64,000 nt of DNA, taken from contig NC_056046.1 of the NCBI RefSeq assembly GCF_004379255.2, positions 15,314,001 through 15,378,000 on the forward strand, read 5' to 3'. This stretch comes from Salvia splendens (lineage: Eukaryota > Streptophyta > Magnoliopsida > Lamiales > Lamiaceae). Of this stretch, positions 45,990-56,527 are shown piece by piece (the stretch's first letter is position 1; each line of letters begins with the position of its first letter). The position numbers were made by a program, and so were the translations under genes. A model generated the notes under the pieces. That model was not told the DNA's origin and did not search any database. It saw only the letters and a list, made by a program, of their open reading frames with translations.

Positions 45990-47066
45990 ATGGAAGAAGG
46001 TAAGGCAAGCGATTTTGATCCGTATGCGTGTATTTGTTTATGTATCGGATGTCTTTCTACCAATTCAGACCAGTCCTTGTATATGCTACTTATTGAGCAT
46101 GTATGTCAAGTACTGTGAAATCATGTTTAAACATGATGTCCAGTTTTGATTTGTTGCCGTTTAGGGTTCATGTTATGTCGGTATAAACAATGCACCAAAT
46201 GAGAATGGATACTGAATGTTATTGACTATATAATGCGTTCTCTGGGAACTGCAATGTATAGGATAGAGTAAATAATGAGTGAACGCGATTATAAATCATT
46301 CATTTGGGGTTTTGGTTTAGCTTTTGGCGTGGCTAGGGTAGTAGTTTAAAACGATACAAATAATGCAACAAGTGATGATGTATAATGAATTGAATTGAGT
46401 ATATAATGCATAATGCATAATTCGTGTTTGGCATTAACTGGATACATATAATGCACCAAATGGTTATGCATAATGATATCTATTGCCTGTATAATGCATA
46501 GTACGTTGGATGACTTAATGAAGGACCGCGAGTATGCCTCATTCCTTTACGGTTTAGATGTGTCGTGTTTCGATGTTTGGAACACGTTTCTTGTTTACCT
46601 TAAGGGTTTAATAAGCCCAGGGGCTAGGGTATAGTACATACACGTATTTTTGCTAATTTACATATTTAACCGAATAAAGTTATAAAAAAGGTGCATTACT
46701 TGTCAGAACAATCGATTGCTACATTGCACATTTTTGCTAACCTCTTTTTTTGCGTTGTATAGAGAGTGTTGTTCGTGAATGTTCTCCGGAGCTTAAGCCT
46801 CATGTCGGTCTGAAATTCCAATCCTTGGAATTCGCTTTTGCTTTTTACGAGGTATAAACCCGCGCAGTTGGCTTTGATACGCGCAAACAAGCGATGAGAA
46901 AGGTCGATGATGTCACAACCTGGTATCTCGTAGTATGCAATAGGGAAGGAAAGAAGAAGTCGAACGAAGATGGCCAATTGAATGCCCGGTCGGGTTTCAG
47001 TATCTAGCGGAGGAAGTTATCTAAGCATTGTGGTTGTAAGGCTAGTATATCTTTCAAGCTTGAGTT
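45990..47066 (+). pseudogene. FAR1 DNA-binding domain gene head, copy 2
   Basis: Exon 1 is again ATGGAAGAAG (45990-45999) before GTAAGG; exon 2 starts after TTGTATAG at 46763. The joined frame reads MEEESVVRECSPELKPHVGL, KFQSLEFAFAFYEV and, in the same frame, TRAVGFDTRKQAMRKVDDVT, TWYLVVCNREGKKK, GQLNARSGFSI and RRKLSKHCGCKASISFK. That is a nearly complete FAR1 domain with its Cys positions. It has two in-frame stops, TAA at 46855-46857 (where Tyr is expected) and TAG at 47005-47007 (where Lys is expected), but no frameshift. The MULE catalytic core and SWIM finger that should follow are absent. It is a DNA-binding module of a Mutator-type transposase gene, now inactive as read. Confidence 0.82.
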
Positions 47067-47508
47067 ATGTTCTTTAAACAGCACATCACAGCTTTTGTTT
47101 GGGTCCTAGTAGTATTGTTGTTCAAATCTTTGTCGTAGTATTATAAGTTGAAACAGGTGGTTTGTTGCATTAGTAAACTTTTTCTGTTCATTAATGGATT
47201 ATATATCAGTCGAGTACTATATATATCTGTGAAGTTAACTCAATGAAGTATCCATGACGCCATGGATACTTGTGTTCCCTACTGTATGCAAAATAATGAG
47301 CATTTGTTGATGCATAATGCACTCCTTTAATCAAATAATGCACATATCTATTCTCCGTATCTATATCCACTTTTCAAAAAACAATGCAGCACATAACATA
47401 AGTAATATCAAATTTTATTTGTCTGACGCGGACAATGATAGTTCACAAATGTAATATACCAAATACGAAAGTACGTAAGAAACTAAACAATTACACGACT
47501 GTTAAGGA

Positions 47509-48894
47509 CTACAAAACCAATTTACCCATATAAACAGGACAAATCTCATAATGCATAATATAATATAAATAATGCCTTTGTATGTATACATAATGCACTG
47601 CATAAATAAACGTACTGCACATAATACATTTCTGAATAAGTGCATTATTTGTTTTACATCTTGCATTATTTACTGTGTCATTTACATTACGTGGAATATG
47701 ATAAGGATTCAACTGCTTCAAGCAATTAAGGAATTCTGACGGCGTTCGCCGACAATAGAGTCGATCACCTTTTCGACCTGTAGGTTGATTTGGCTCACCC
47801 TCACTTCTAGACGTACTTGGGCCTACATCAGCCAATCTCTTTCTGAATTTTTTTGCCAACGCAACTGGTATAATGTCGTCCACTGCGTCGTCTATCTTGT
47901 CTCTAAGCTGCTTCTCTGATATTAGCAACCAACACAACACATCAGAAAATATCACCAACTCAAAGGACAACATGATAGGAGTTGTGTAAGTTTGTTGTGG
48001 GAAGTGCATTAAGTTAATCAACACCCTGATACTTAATGCATAAGACAGAATCAAAAATGCGTATGACAAAGCAAATAATGCGTTAAACAAAGCAAATAAT
48101 GCACATGTATTAATCACAACAAATATTGCCTTAGTCAGAACACATAATGCATAAAACAGTACCCATAATGCATTTGTCAAATCAAATAATGCACTTATTA
48201 CAATCAGATAAAATATTTGTCAATTTAATCAAAAACCTGAAACTTAGTTTCTGATACGAGGCAATTAACAAATACAATCAACACCGCTGATGTGCTTACT
48301 ATACTCGTAATAGTTAACTACACCGGCTGCACAATGGCAGATTCTAATAATACCCTGTTATAATGCATACTATACTTAACATAATGTACATTTCATAGGA
48401 CATAATGCATTGTCTAAACCCAAAAAATGCACATGTATTACACCAAAAAACTAGTAACCAATATCAAGAATACAACTCATATTGAACCATAAACTACAGC
48501 ATATGCATGATTACAGATTTATGATGCACTTCCCACACCAAACAATAATCAGATTTATACTTTGCCGGAGTTGCTTAACCCCCGTAGCCAACACCCGTGT
48601 TAATGCATAATATAGCCAACATAATGCAAAAATCATGTTAAATAATGCATAGTACAACATAAATAATGCACAAATCTAATTTTGTCAGGGTCTAGTCAGT
48701 AAAAAACACAACACCCGCAATAATGCATCATTTACTTCACATAATGAAACCTACATATACACATAATGCAATAATCCAACATGCAATTATCCTTCCACAA
48801 AATAGACGGATAAAATATTGAATAGCACAAGCAGCGCCGCAAATATACCTGCAGCTTGGGATGGTTGTGAGCGCGGACGTCCTCGCTTAGGCAT
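47509..48894 (-). CDS. Spliced small gene with AT-hook-like start, unknown
   Basis: Exon 1 (48849-48894) encodes MPKRGRPRSQPSQAA and ends ...GCTGCAG before GTATAT. The next exon starts at 47915 after AATATCAG and continues in phase: EKQLRDKIDDAVDDIIPVA, LAKKFRKRLADVGPSTSR, GRKGDRLYCRRTPSEFLN, CLKQLNPYHIPRN. The join is in frame at phase 1. The frame stays open to 47509, but from about 47690 downward the DNA is TAATGCA repeat, so another donor near there (GTAATG or GTAAAT) is likely and the true end is uncertain. KRGRPR is an AT-hook-like core that would favour AT-rich DNA, which suits an element living in (TA)n. I know no family for it. A second gene of this transposon is the simplest reading; a captured host gene is the alternative. 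Confidence 0.5.
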
Positions 48895-49538
48895 TCTAAA
48901 TCTGTCGGGAAATAACCAAATCAAACACCAAAATCCATGATTTCAAACGCAAAACACAAAAACCACAGTCGGATGCAGAGAAATTTCAGCCCAAACAATA
49001 TAACCCACTCGGATAACAATATCCATGCTTTTATACCCAAAACAATAAAATTCAGTGTGAATTTCATGAGCCGCGACAATTGTCGCTGTTCCAGTTTATA
49101 TTTTTCGTGGCTACAACAAAATTACAGGAAAGTAACGTACCTTGACGCCGATATCGGTTCGGTCTTAGCAACGGTGGAGGGTGGGTGTTGAAATATTGGA
49201 CGATTTCTTCAATGAATTCAGAGCGGCGAACGAGATCTAGGGTTTAGATAGTGGAGAGAGTGGAGAAAGGGTTTACAAAGCTTAATGACCGAGAATGAAG
49301 AGGCGGATGTTTCAAATCCCAAAAATTTCGCCATTTCCAAATTCTGGCAGTTCTATTTGTGTAGAATGACACTTTTAGCCTTATAATGCATAAACACAGG
49401 TTCCATAATGCAACATTGATAAATATTGGTAGTAGAAATCTGGACCGTTGATTACTACAATCTAACGCCTATTAATAAGAAGAACAAAGGATGTTAGTAT
49501 TGAAAAGGAGAATAATGCTCCCCTATATATATATATAT

Positions 49539-50416
49539 TTAATCATTACATTTTATAATGATACTTAATATAATAAAGATAAAAAAAAATATGGATATTG
49601 ATCTCTAAAATCACAAACTTTAACTGAAATTTGATATTTCCCACGGACTTAGAAGTTGGTAGGAATTTCCACGGACTTAAAAGTTGGTAGGGAAAATCAC
49701 GCACTTGTTTTTATAGTCCATTTTTTACAAAGTAAGTTTTTTTCCTCAATTATTAGGAAATTCACTTCAAGGAATTGGTTTATAATTTTGCAAACAAAAT
49801 TTAATTTAGTGTGAAATATCAAATTAGCTTAAAGTTTGTGATATTATGAACGCATAACTTTTAAAATTTATTAATAACCATTTTCTCACACAGATGTTTT
49901 TTTTATTTTAAACGTATTTACTTTATATTTATTTTTTGTGTCATGTGAAATGTGTGTAACTGCTTATTTTATACTCCATATGTTTTACCATAAGATTTCA
50001 AACCCTAAGTTATTATATTCATTTATCTAATTAATATTTAGTGTGTGTAGCAAGTATTTTAAATAGGAAACTTAATCAAATTAATTATATTTAAAGTTAA
50101 TTTATCCATTGTAGTGAATTTCCTATTAATTGAGAAAAATATTGACTATATAAAAAATTCAGTATAAAGACTAGGTACTTGCTTTTTTAGACAAGATTTA
50201 AAGTTTATCATAAATATTAAATTTTGGCAAAGTTTATAATTTTAGAGAATACTATTACCCAAAACATATTGGTATGGATATTATTTTTCTTTTACTTGTA
50301 GTATTTGATGAAATAAAGTGCCCGGTTTAGTTTCTACTAGAATTCAATCACCTATATTCTAAAACCCCAAATCACAATCGCTTAAACCCTAGAACCTCAA
50401 CTACGAAATCAAAATC
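49539..50416. other. AT-rich intergenic DNA and promoter of the CX9C gene
   Basis: No gene. Two copies of a CACGGACTTA(G/A)AAGTTGGTAGG string occur at about 49640-49690. The last 100 bp, with AAACCCTAGAACC near 50385, form the leader of the downstream gene; AAACCCTA is a telo-box often found in promoters of plant genes for translation and organelle functions. Confidence 0.4.
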
Positions 50417-51964
50417 ATGGGCTCATCTCTAAATCAGCAGCAGGCGGTGTGTGGGAAGGAATCAATCGATCTTCTCAATTGCGTTGCTCAATCGCCCTTC
50501 GACCAAGAAAAATGCCTTTCCCTCCTTCAAACCTTGCGCCAATGCGTCATTAATAAGGTATATTCAGCAATGATTTTGAATAGGAAAGCAATTTCTCTAG
50601 GCGCGAAAGAATTTCAAATATCATTTGTCTTTATACCAGGACCGAATCGTATTTCTGTGATTAGTTACTGTAGTTTGATGGCCAAGTTGGAATTTGTAGA
50701 TGAAACTCAGGTTAAGGGCTATTTTTGGTTGCTCAAAATGGACACTAGTTGTGGAATTTTAATTAGCGCCTATACCAACTATTTACTTCCTGAGCTATTG
50801 TTATTTGTAAACTTGATTATGTGAATCTTAAAGAAAGTTCTAGATTGGTCTAAGAAAGAATCTGCAAGCTGTATGAATCCAGTTACATGTTAGTGTTATA
50901 TGAAGATGTCATTGATAGTAGAATTTTTTACTGGGAGCTGTTTTACGTAAACAACTTTTGTTCGGTGAGATACTTGCGTCTCCAACCAATGTCTACATAT
51001 AGATAAACCATTGTCTTTCTTTCCTTGCCTAGTTCACCAGTTGTTTCAATATATTACCGGACATTTATGCTATAGTCTTTTTCCCCTCTACTGAGATGCT
51101 TGGTCTAACCGGCTGCCCGAATTTTGAAGATCTTACCTCTTGCTAATTGATACTCAATGTTTATATTCCTCAACGTAAGCTTGGGATGGTTTTAAGTCAG
51201 CTTCTCCTGAATTCTCGCTGATATCTGCTTTTATTAGGCAACTTATTAAGCCTGAGAACTTCTTGAACTCCCGACTCTTTGGGTTTTTGTTTGTTGGATA
51301 ATCGTAACAAATATTTAATTTAAAGACCTCAATTTTGTGTATTGTTCGAGGAGCTAATGTATGCTGCTCAACCTGGATTATGATTTGAATGGTGTTCAAA
51401 TTATGGGTTGGTTAATAAGGTATAGTCTTGGATTCAATTTTAACTTTTCTGACTGAAACAGAGGATCAATATGTTCTTATCGTCAAGTCAATTGTATTTT
51501 GTGAATTGCTTCATAGTATGTAGGAGAGAATCTTAAAGTGGCCAAGTATCATTCACTTCACCCTTTAGGATCTGAAACTAGTTATATGGAGATATGCATG
51601 TGAGTTCTGGTGAAGTCATTATCTTGAAAATTGACTCACTCCATAACATAGTTAAACTAAAAGTAGAACAATTGCAATGCAACCGACATCCACTGATCCT
51701 CTTACTTCACAACCAAAGGTTATTTATGGGGATAAGTATTACTTAATCGTTTATCCATGACTGACTGCATAACATTTACACCACTTCCATTAGTTGTTTA
51801 TATGTTTCTTTCATATATAGTTTGTCATGGAAAACTTCAACCATATCACTGTTTTAATCAAGTCTCGTTCTTGTAACCCTTGTTTTCCTTAGAAAGTGAA
51901 GAAGTTCTCCCTCGCAGAAGAGACGAGGGAACAAGCAGATTCAAGTGGGAAGAAGCAAACTTGA
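50417..51964 (+). CDS. Twin-CX9C (CHCH) small protein, mitochondrial-type
   Basis: There are two coding exons: 50417-50557 and 51893-51964, with a 1,335-bp GT...AG intron at phase 0. Together they encode 70 residues. C12 and C22, and C34 and C44, are each separated by nine residues (VCGKESIDLLNC; KCLSLLQTLRQC), forming the twin CX9C helix-hairpin whose two disulfides are made by the Mia40/Erv1 system in the mitochondrial intermembrane space. The second exon adds a charged tail ending EQADSSGKKQT. Proteins of this fold include Cox19-like assembly factors and other small intermembrane-space proteins; I cannot tell which. The continuation of exon 1 into the intron as an open frame to 50824 is accidental, since it would lose the charged tail and the splice sites are good. 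Confidence 0.85.
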
Positions 51965-52430
51965 TATTCGAGGAAGCTGGCACGACCGTGAACCTTGCAC
52001 ATTCTCCCTCTTGATCCAAAATATTGTATCATTCACATTTTTTGCACCATCAGCATAAACAATTGTTGCTTGGGGACTGTTGAATATGTCTCACTAAGTA
52101 GAAACAAACTACTACTCGTGCTTGTAATGCTAATGAATTGTACTAGATTTTGCGGTTGTATCAAATTGCTCTATCTCCACAGTATTCCAAGGTAAAAGCG
52201 AGCGAGTAATCAAATTATGAGTGACCCCAGAAATCTATTGTTGTATCCTTTGCTTTTGTCTGTATTCTCAATAATCAACTGACTTTTGGATAAATGATTT
52301 CAGTCTAATTTATTGATGCATAAGACCATTTAATATTGTTATATTATCATCGTCCTGTTACCTGAGAAGTACTAGTACTTAGTTCTTGCAAAAATGTTGA
52401 AACCCCAATAGGTAATATGTCATAGGATAA
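51965..52430 (+). other. 3' UTR of the CX9C gene and spacer
   Basis: About 300 bp of transcribed-looking sequence after the stop, with AT-rich spacer beyond; no other gene is seen. Confidence 0.4.
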
Positions 52431-52437
52431 ATACTAA

Positions 52438-52660
52438 TCCAAGCCTCCTAGCTCAACTGGTTGAGAAGGGAGGCAACCGGCTGCCCCGGACCCGTCGAAC
52501 GGGAGGCTAGAGAACGGGCCTGAGGAGGGGCTTGTTCACAGGTTGGTGTGCGGCTGTGTGTGTCAGGGTTAGTCCTTGAGCCATGAGGGGCCCTGTGTCA
52601 GGGTTAGCTCGCTTGCCGAATGCATCACGAACTCCAATGTGTGTGTGTTTAAAAAAAAAA
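52438..52660 (+). mobile_element. tRNA-derived SINE
   Basis: The head CCTAGCTCAACTGGTTGAG (52447-52465) is a good RNA polymerase III box A. A weaker box B-like segment CCCGTCGAACGGG follows at about 52491-52503. The body is G/T-rich with TGTGTGTCAGGGTTAG repeated twice, and the end is a ten-base A-run (52651-52660). The flanks ATACTAAT (52431-52438) and ATACTAGT (52660-52667) form a near-perfect target duplication. No coding sequence, as expected for a SINE mobilised by LINE proteins. Confidence 0.8.
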
Positions 52661-52952
52661 TACTAGTATATCTCAAGAATTATCATATCTCATTTTGCCA
52701 CTAATGAGAGTCCATGTAGTCTGCAACGTAGACAGATGAATAATTCAATTCGTGAGAATGTAGCCGCCATAGACACGTACCTCAAAATAAATTTCAACAA
52801 GAATAGTGGTTCTCAATTTTTTTTAAAAATTAATTAAAAGGGCATCCTTAAAATAAGAATAACAAGTTGTATTACAATTCATGATCCCAAAGAATTGCAT
52901 GAGCAGCAAGGCAGAAATAGTGAGTAATAAATGAGGGACCGGATTTGATGGT

Positions 52953-53660
52953 TGCTATCCGCAACGCATCCCTTAGCCGTCTCTTATCTCGTCCCGGAGA
53001 GACGAGATTGATAAGAGACGGCGTTGCAGCCTTCCGTCTCCATCCCGTCTCGGAGAGACGCCCGTCAGCTCGCGAGACGTGTCGCCACGCGCGTTGGCGA
53101 CGTGGCGAGCTCCTGTTCGTCCGTGATGCCCACTCGCCGGCCCGCGAGTGGGCGTCGTTTTTATCCGAAAAAATGTTTTTTTTTTGTTTTTTTTTTTAAA
53201 TTCAGGAAAAATTCAAAATTTTAAAAAAAATCCCAAAAAATATAATAGCCGTTTATAGGCATTTTTTGCAATTTTTAATTTTTATTTTTTAAGCCTCCAA
53301 TCACTTCTATAAATATCAAATCATTCCCACAAATTAATCCACCATAAAAAATATGCTTTTCTTATTTAAATTATGTATATTAAATTTTTTAAGGATTTTA
53401 TTAATGAGGTTTTTAATTTTTTTATAATTTTAAGTTGTAATTTTATTTTATTTAATGAAGTGTGTTTTTATTAATTGAATTTGTTGGAAATAAAAATAAA
53501 AAATGAAATTGAATGAATAGTTAAGGGATGAGATGGTTAAGAGACGGTTGCAGGTGCTGTCTCTTAGTTAAGAGATGGAGTAAATAGTACAGTGGAGCCC
53601 ATGAATAGTTAAGAAATGAGACGGTTAAGAGACGAATAAGAGACAGCGTTGCGGATGGCC
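52953..53660. mobile_element. Non-coding Harbinger element E
   Basis: Inverted ends CTATCCGCAACGC and CCATCCGCAACGC (right end reversed) and repeated TTAAGAGACGG motifs mark it as a relative of A and D, in reverse orientation to D. The hairpin CCCACTCGCCGGCCCGCGAG with TGGGCGTC lies at about 53129-53156. It contains the uninterrupted counterpart of the site where element B entered D. No clear 3-bp duplication is left. The short open frame at 52945-53199 is GC-rich element sequence, not a gene. Confidence 0.78.
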
Positions 53661-54720
53661 TTAGGAACTACACATATGCATGATTCATGAATGGTGGCAA
53701 CCTTTGTTACAATAAATGATTGTTGGATAACATGATTTTGATTGACTTTTTTTTGTTACGTCTATGTCTTCATCCTTGCAATTGCATCATATATATCCAT
53801 ATGTTTAAATTTCAAAGACAAATCTCCCCATCATTGTTACAATAATGAGATATGCCATATCCATCCTATAGTTACTCTATTTTAATAATTTATTAGAATT
53901 AGAATTCCAAAATACTAGAGTTTATCTAAATATATATTGCTGCAACAGTGTACGTACACAAGCACTGGCTCGATATTTGACTAGTTCGGTTCGATGAGTT
54001 GGGCGATAGCTCTTAATCCTCTAATTCATGGTAGGAAGCCAAGCTAGAGCATAATATTCTTTTTTCAACGAGAGTGAAATTAAAGGGCAGATGAAGGTTC
54101 TTTCTTGCATACATTATTTCCAAAATTTGGATCAAAGCATATGATAAAGCAAAATTCGAATATGACTAGATGTTCTACATCTAATTCTTATGAGACACAA
54201 CGCATCTTTTTATATACAATGCAATAAAAAAGCCCAACATGTGTATCACTTCTCTATATATAAGTTGCTCGTTTGATCTGTTCTGTAGGGTTAGTTTTAA
54301 TTAAGAGATTATAATCCAATATTTAAAATACTTGTGGTTAAACTATTAGTCATTTAATTTTAATTTTTTTGTCTTTGAAAAGGGTAACATTTACTATTTC
54401 ATAGAATTACTCGTTGACGTCCCTCTAAATGAATGTACATGCAAAGTTTATTCTCATTTTTTTATCCTAATTAACATGCAATATCTCCTTTGGTAATACA
54501 AATTGATTATGTTTACCAACACAAAGATTAAAAAATTATTACACTGCAATACTTAATTAAAATCATATCACCACATTATATGTATCATCACATAAGAAAC
54601 ATTCACAAACACAAATAGTACTATACATGTCCAACGAAATAAACTTGATAATTAAACAGTCGCAAAACAAGCATACTATAAAATTGATAAAGAGTGGCAA
54701 AAAAAGTGTAGGTAACTAAT
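53661..54720. other. AT-rich intergenic DNA
   Basis: No gene or element recognised; the part next to 54720 is 3' UTR of the DUF7722-like gene. Confidence 0.3.
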
Positions 54721-54972
54721 TTAATATTGACTTGGCCAAAGGAAAGCTCCGATGGCGAAGTTCCTCTTGTGATTAACATCTCCAACGATGGGAAGCCCGT
54801 ATTCGGTAAGAAGACGGTCGAGTTGCCACTCGGGCATCTTGTCATAGTCGGACTTGGAGTACCTCGGGTAGTGAATAGGCATCGTGAACACATACTCCTT
54901 CAGCTTCTTCCCATCATCTCTCAAAACGGCGCCGTTTGGGACAGAGTTTGGCACTGCTGCTCCAGCCGTCAT
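54721..54972 (-). CDS. DUF7722-like small plant protein
   Basis: The frame encodes 83 residues from ATG 54972 to the stop at 54721-54723. The core MPIHYPRYSKSDYDKMPEWQ, LDRLLTEYGLPIVGDVNHKR and NFAIGAFLWPSQ matches my memory of a plant-specific domain (DUF7722) with the pattern PRY..DY..M.EW..D.LL.EYGL and a conserved AFLWP end. Function is unknown; such genes are small, single-exon and often tissue-specific. There is no signal peptide or membrane segment, so it is probably soluble. A strong TATA box lies about 60 bp upstream. An overlapping longer reverse frame in another phase is a shadow. Confidence 0.8.
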   Translation of the reverse strand: MTAGAAVPNSVPNGAVLRDDGKKLKEYVFTMPIHYPRYSKSDYDKMPEWQLDRLLTEYGLPIVGDVNHKRNFAIGAFLWPSQY

Positions 54973-55026
54973 GTTTTCGTTTTGCTTTTTCTTTTCTTCA
55001 GTGAAAATCTATGAGAGGATGCTTGT

Positions 55027-55036
55027 CTATATATAG
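55027..55036 (-). promoter_or_regulatory. TATA box of the DUF7722-like gene
   Basis: CTATATATAG, 55 bp before the start codon when read leftward, implies a leader of only about 25-30 nt. Confidence 0.75.
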
Positions 55037-56208
55037 CCGAGTTTCAGAAATCGACCTCTCAATTTTTTTTGTGAGTGTATGATTCTACAAGTTTCCTTAA
55101 TTATTTTAGTAAGGAAAGGGATTTATGTTTATATTCTTGGAAACATAGGGAATTATTTAGGGAATACATCCTCGTATTTTATATTACTTGGTATTTATGT
55201 TAATTAATTGTGCATTTAGCGTGTGCGATTTTTCTTACCTTATTAGTCACAATTTGAATCATAAATATGGAAGCTCGTAGCAACCGTTTAGAATTTTACT
55301 TAATTATGTGATCGTGACAACTATAAGTCACGAAGGAAAACTATATACTGCTACTACATATACGTATAAGGATTGAAAAAAGGGATGAGGGGTACAATCT
55401 ATACAAAATCAACAGTTTAGGGTTAACAAAATTATTTATAATAGTTGAAGATATAATTGATATAGCTAAATAGTTTGGGTTTGAAATTGATAGTTACACT
55501 TACCCAAACAAAAAGATAATTATCATGGATTAAACAAGAACGATGCTCACAAATTACGTTCACATAAAATATACTCCATGTAACATCACATATCTCACCT
55601 TATACATGTAGGTATATACGATATTCGGAAAAAAAAAAATACTCCATACTGAGAACAAATATGTAATATCACGAAGTACTAATATTTTAAAATTGCCAGC
55701 TACAAGTAGTAGTGCTCCACAATCCAAGTTTTATGGAGTAACTGAATTCATAATTAAATATTTTAATTAAGTTAATAATTCATAATTAGAGAATTTAATA
55801 ACTAGTGCTTACGAACTATATTTCATAACTAGCTAGAGTATAAGAGTTCATAAATATATATTAAGTTTTAATCCTGAAAAAACATGTTAGAGAGTGTTTC
55901 AATGTGTATCAATATAATGATCTTTCGAGTATTTTTCAATGTAAATCAATTTGTTTATGCTATGTCATTATAATCACTTAATTAATAAATATTATCTAGA
56001 AATTAAGGAACAAAAATTATGGAAGGTGGTAGTTGGGATGATTGCATGCATTAATGTTATGAAAAAGATGGATGTAGAAGATAGGGATGTACTAGTTGAA
56101 TTTCATAATATTGTGTTCGATTCTATTTACTCAACCCTTCTACTTTTATTTTAATAGATGGCGATCATTAAGATTGATTGCCCCTAAGAAATTATTTACC
56201 AATTTTAA
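55037..56208. other. AT-rich intergenic DNA
   Basis: Contains the upstream region of the small gene; no other gene or element recognised. Confidence 0.3.
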
Positions 56209-56210
56209 TA

Positions 56211-56461
56211 CTCCCTCCGTCTCCGAATAAGAGTCGCTAATTTTCATTTTGGGCCGTCCCCCATTAAGAGTCACTCTTCATTTTTACCATAAATGGTAGT
56301 AGGCCCCACATTCCACTAACTCACTCCACTCACATTTTATTATAAAATCAATATAAAAATGTGGGTCCTACATTCCAATAACTTTTTCAACCAATTTTTC
56401 TCTACATTTCTTAAAACTCGTGCCCGGTCAAAGAGCGACTCCTATTAGGGGAAGGAGGGAG
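56211..56461. mobile_element. Stowaway MITE (Tc1/mariner)
   Basis: The ends CTCCCTCCGTCTCC and GGAAGGAGGGAG are flanked by TA on both sides (56209-56210, 56462-56463). It is 251 bp and non-coding, with AT-rich interior similar to the copy at 17981-18231. Confidence 0.92.
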
Positions 56462-56527
56462 TACTTATTATATTATATACATATCAATAACAGGAGTTGT
56501 GATCAATGTCGAACCAATTTTAATGAC

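Larger units (their letters stand above)
43102..46623. repeat. Nine dispersed hairpin-forming blocks in copies 2 and 3
   Basis: Each block reads about CCCCTAAG-11 nt-CTTAGGGG (27-28 bp) and can fold into an 8-bp stem; a CTAGGGTATAGTACGTA-type tail follows. Positions: 43102-43128, 43298-43324, 43534-43560 (inverted), 43730-43756 (inverted), 43926-43952 (inverted, decayed), 44957-44984, 45278-45304, 45578-45604 and 46596-46623 (decayed). Flanking GACACACGTTTCTTGTTT is also shared by several copies. Conservation over decayed surroundings suggests a role in the element, such as protein binding. Confidence 0.85.
44276..49523 (+). mobile_element. Large TGCATTA-family element (copy 3), two-gene MULE-like
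   Basis: It lies between (TA)n tracts at 44249-44275 and 49524-49538. The ends GGGATGTATTCATTTCC and GGAGAATAATGCTCCCC are imperfect inverted repeats of each other over about 60 bp (common pattern TATAGGG..., CCTTTTC, TTAAT). The left half encodes, rightward, two tandem heads of a FAR1-domain gene; the right half encodes, leftward, a separate spliced gene. TAATGCA motifs fill introns and spacers. FAR1 domains belong to Mutator-type transposases and their domesticated relatives, and maize MuDR also has two convergent genes, so I assign this to the MULEs by inference. The catalytic and SWIM domains are missing. Confidence 0.75.

Noticed and set aside
47509..48180. Whole 223-residue reverse frame as one exon
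   Set aside because: Its first part (48180 to 47916) lies in TAATGCA-repeat intron sequence and includes the splice acceptor; only the part from 47915 downward looks coding.
50417..50824. Single-exon 135-residue protein at the CX9C locus
   Set aside because: The last 88 residues have no constraint, a good donor lies at 50558, and an in-phase exon with a sensible tail is found at 51893.
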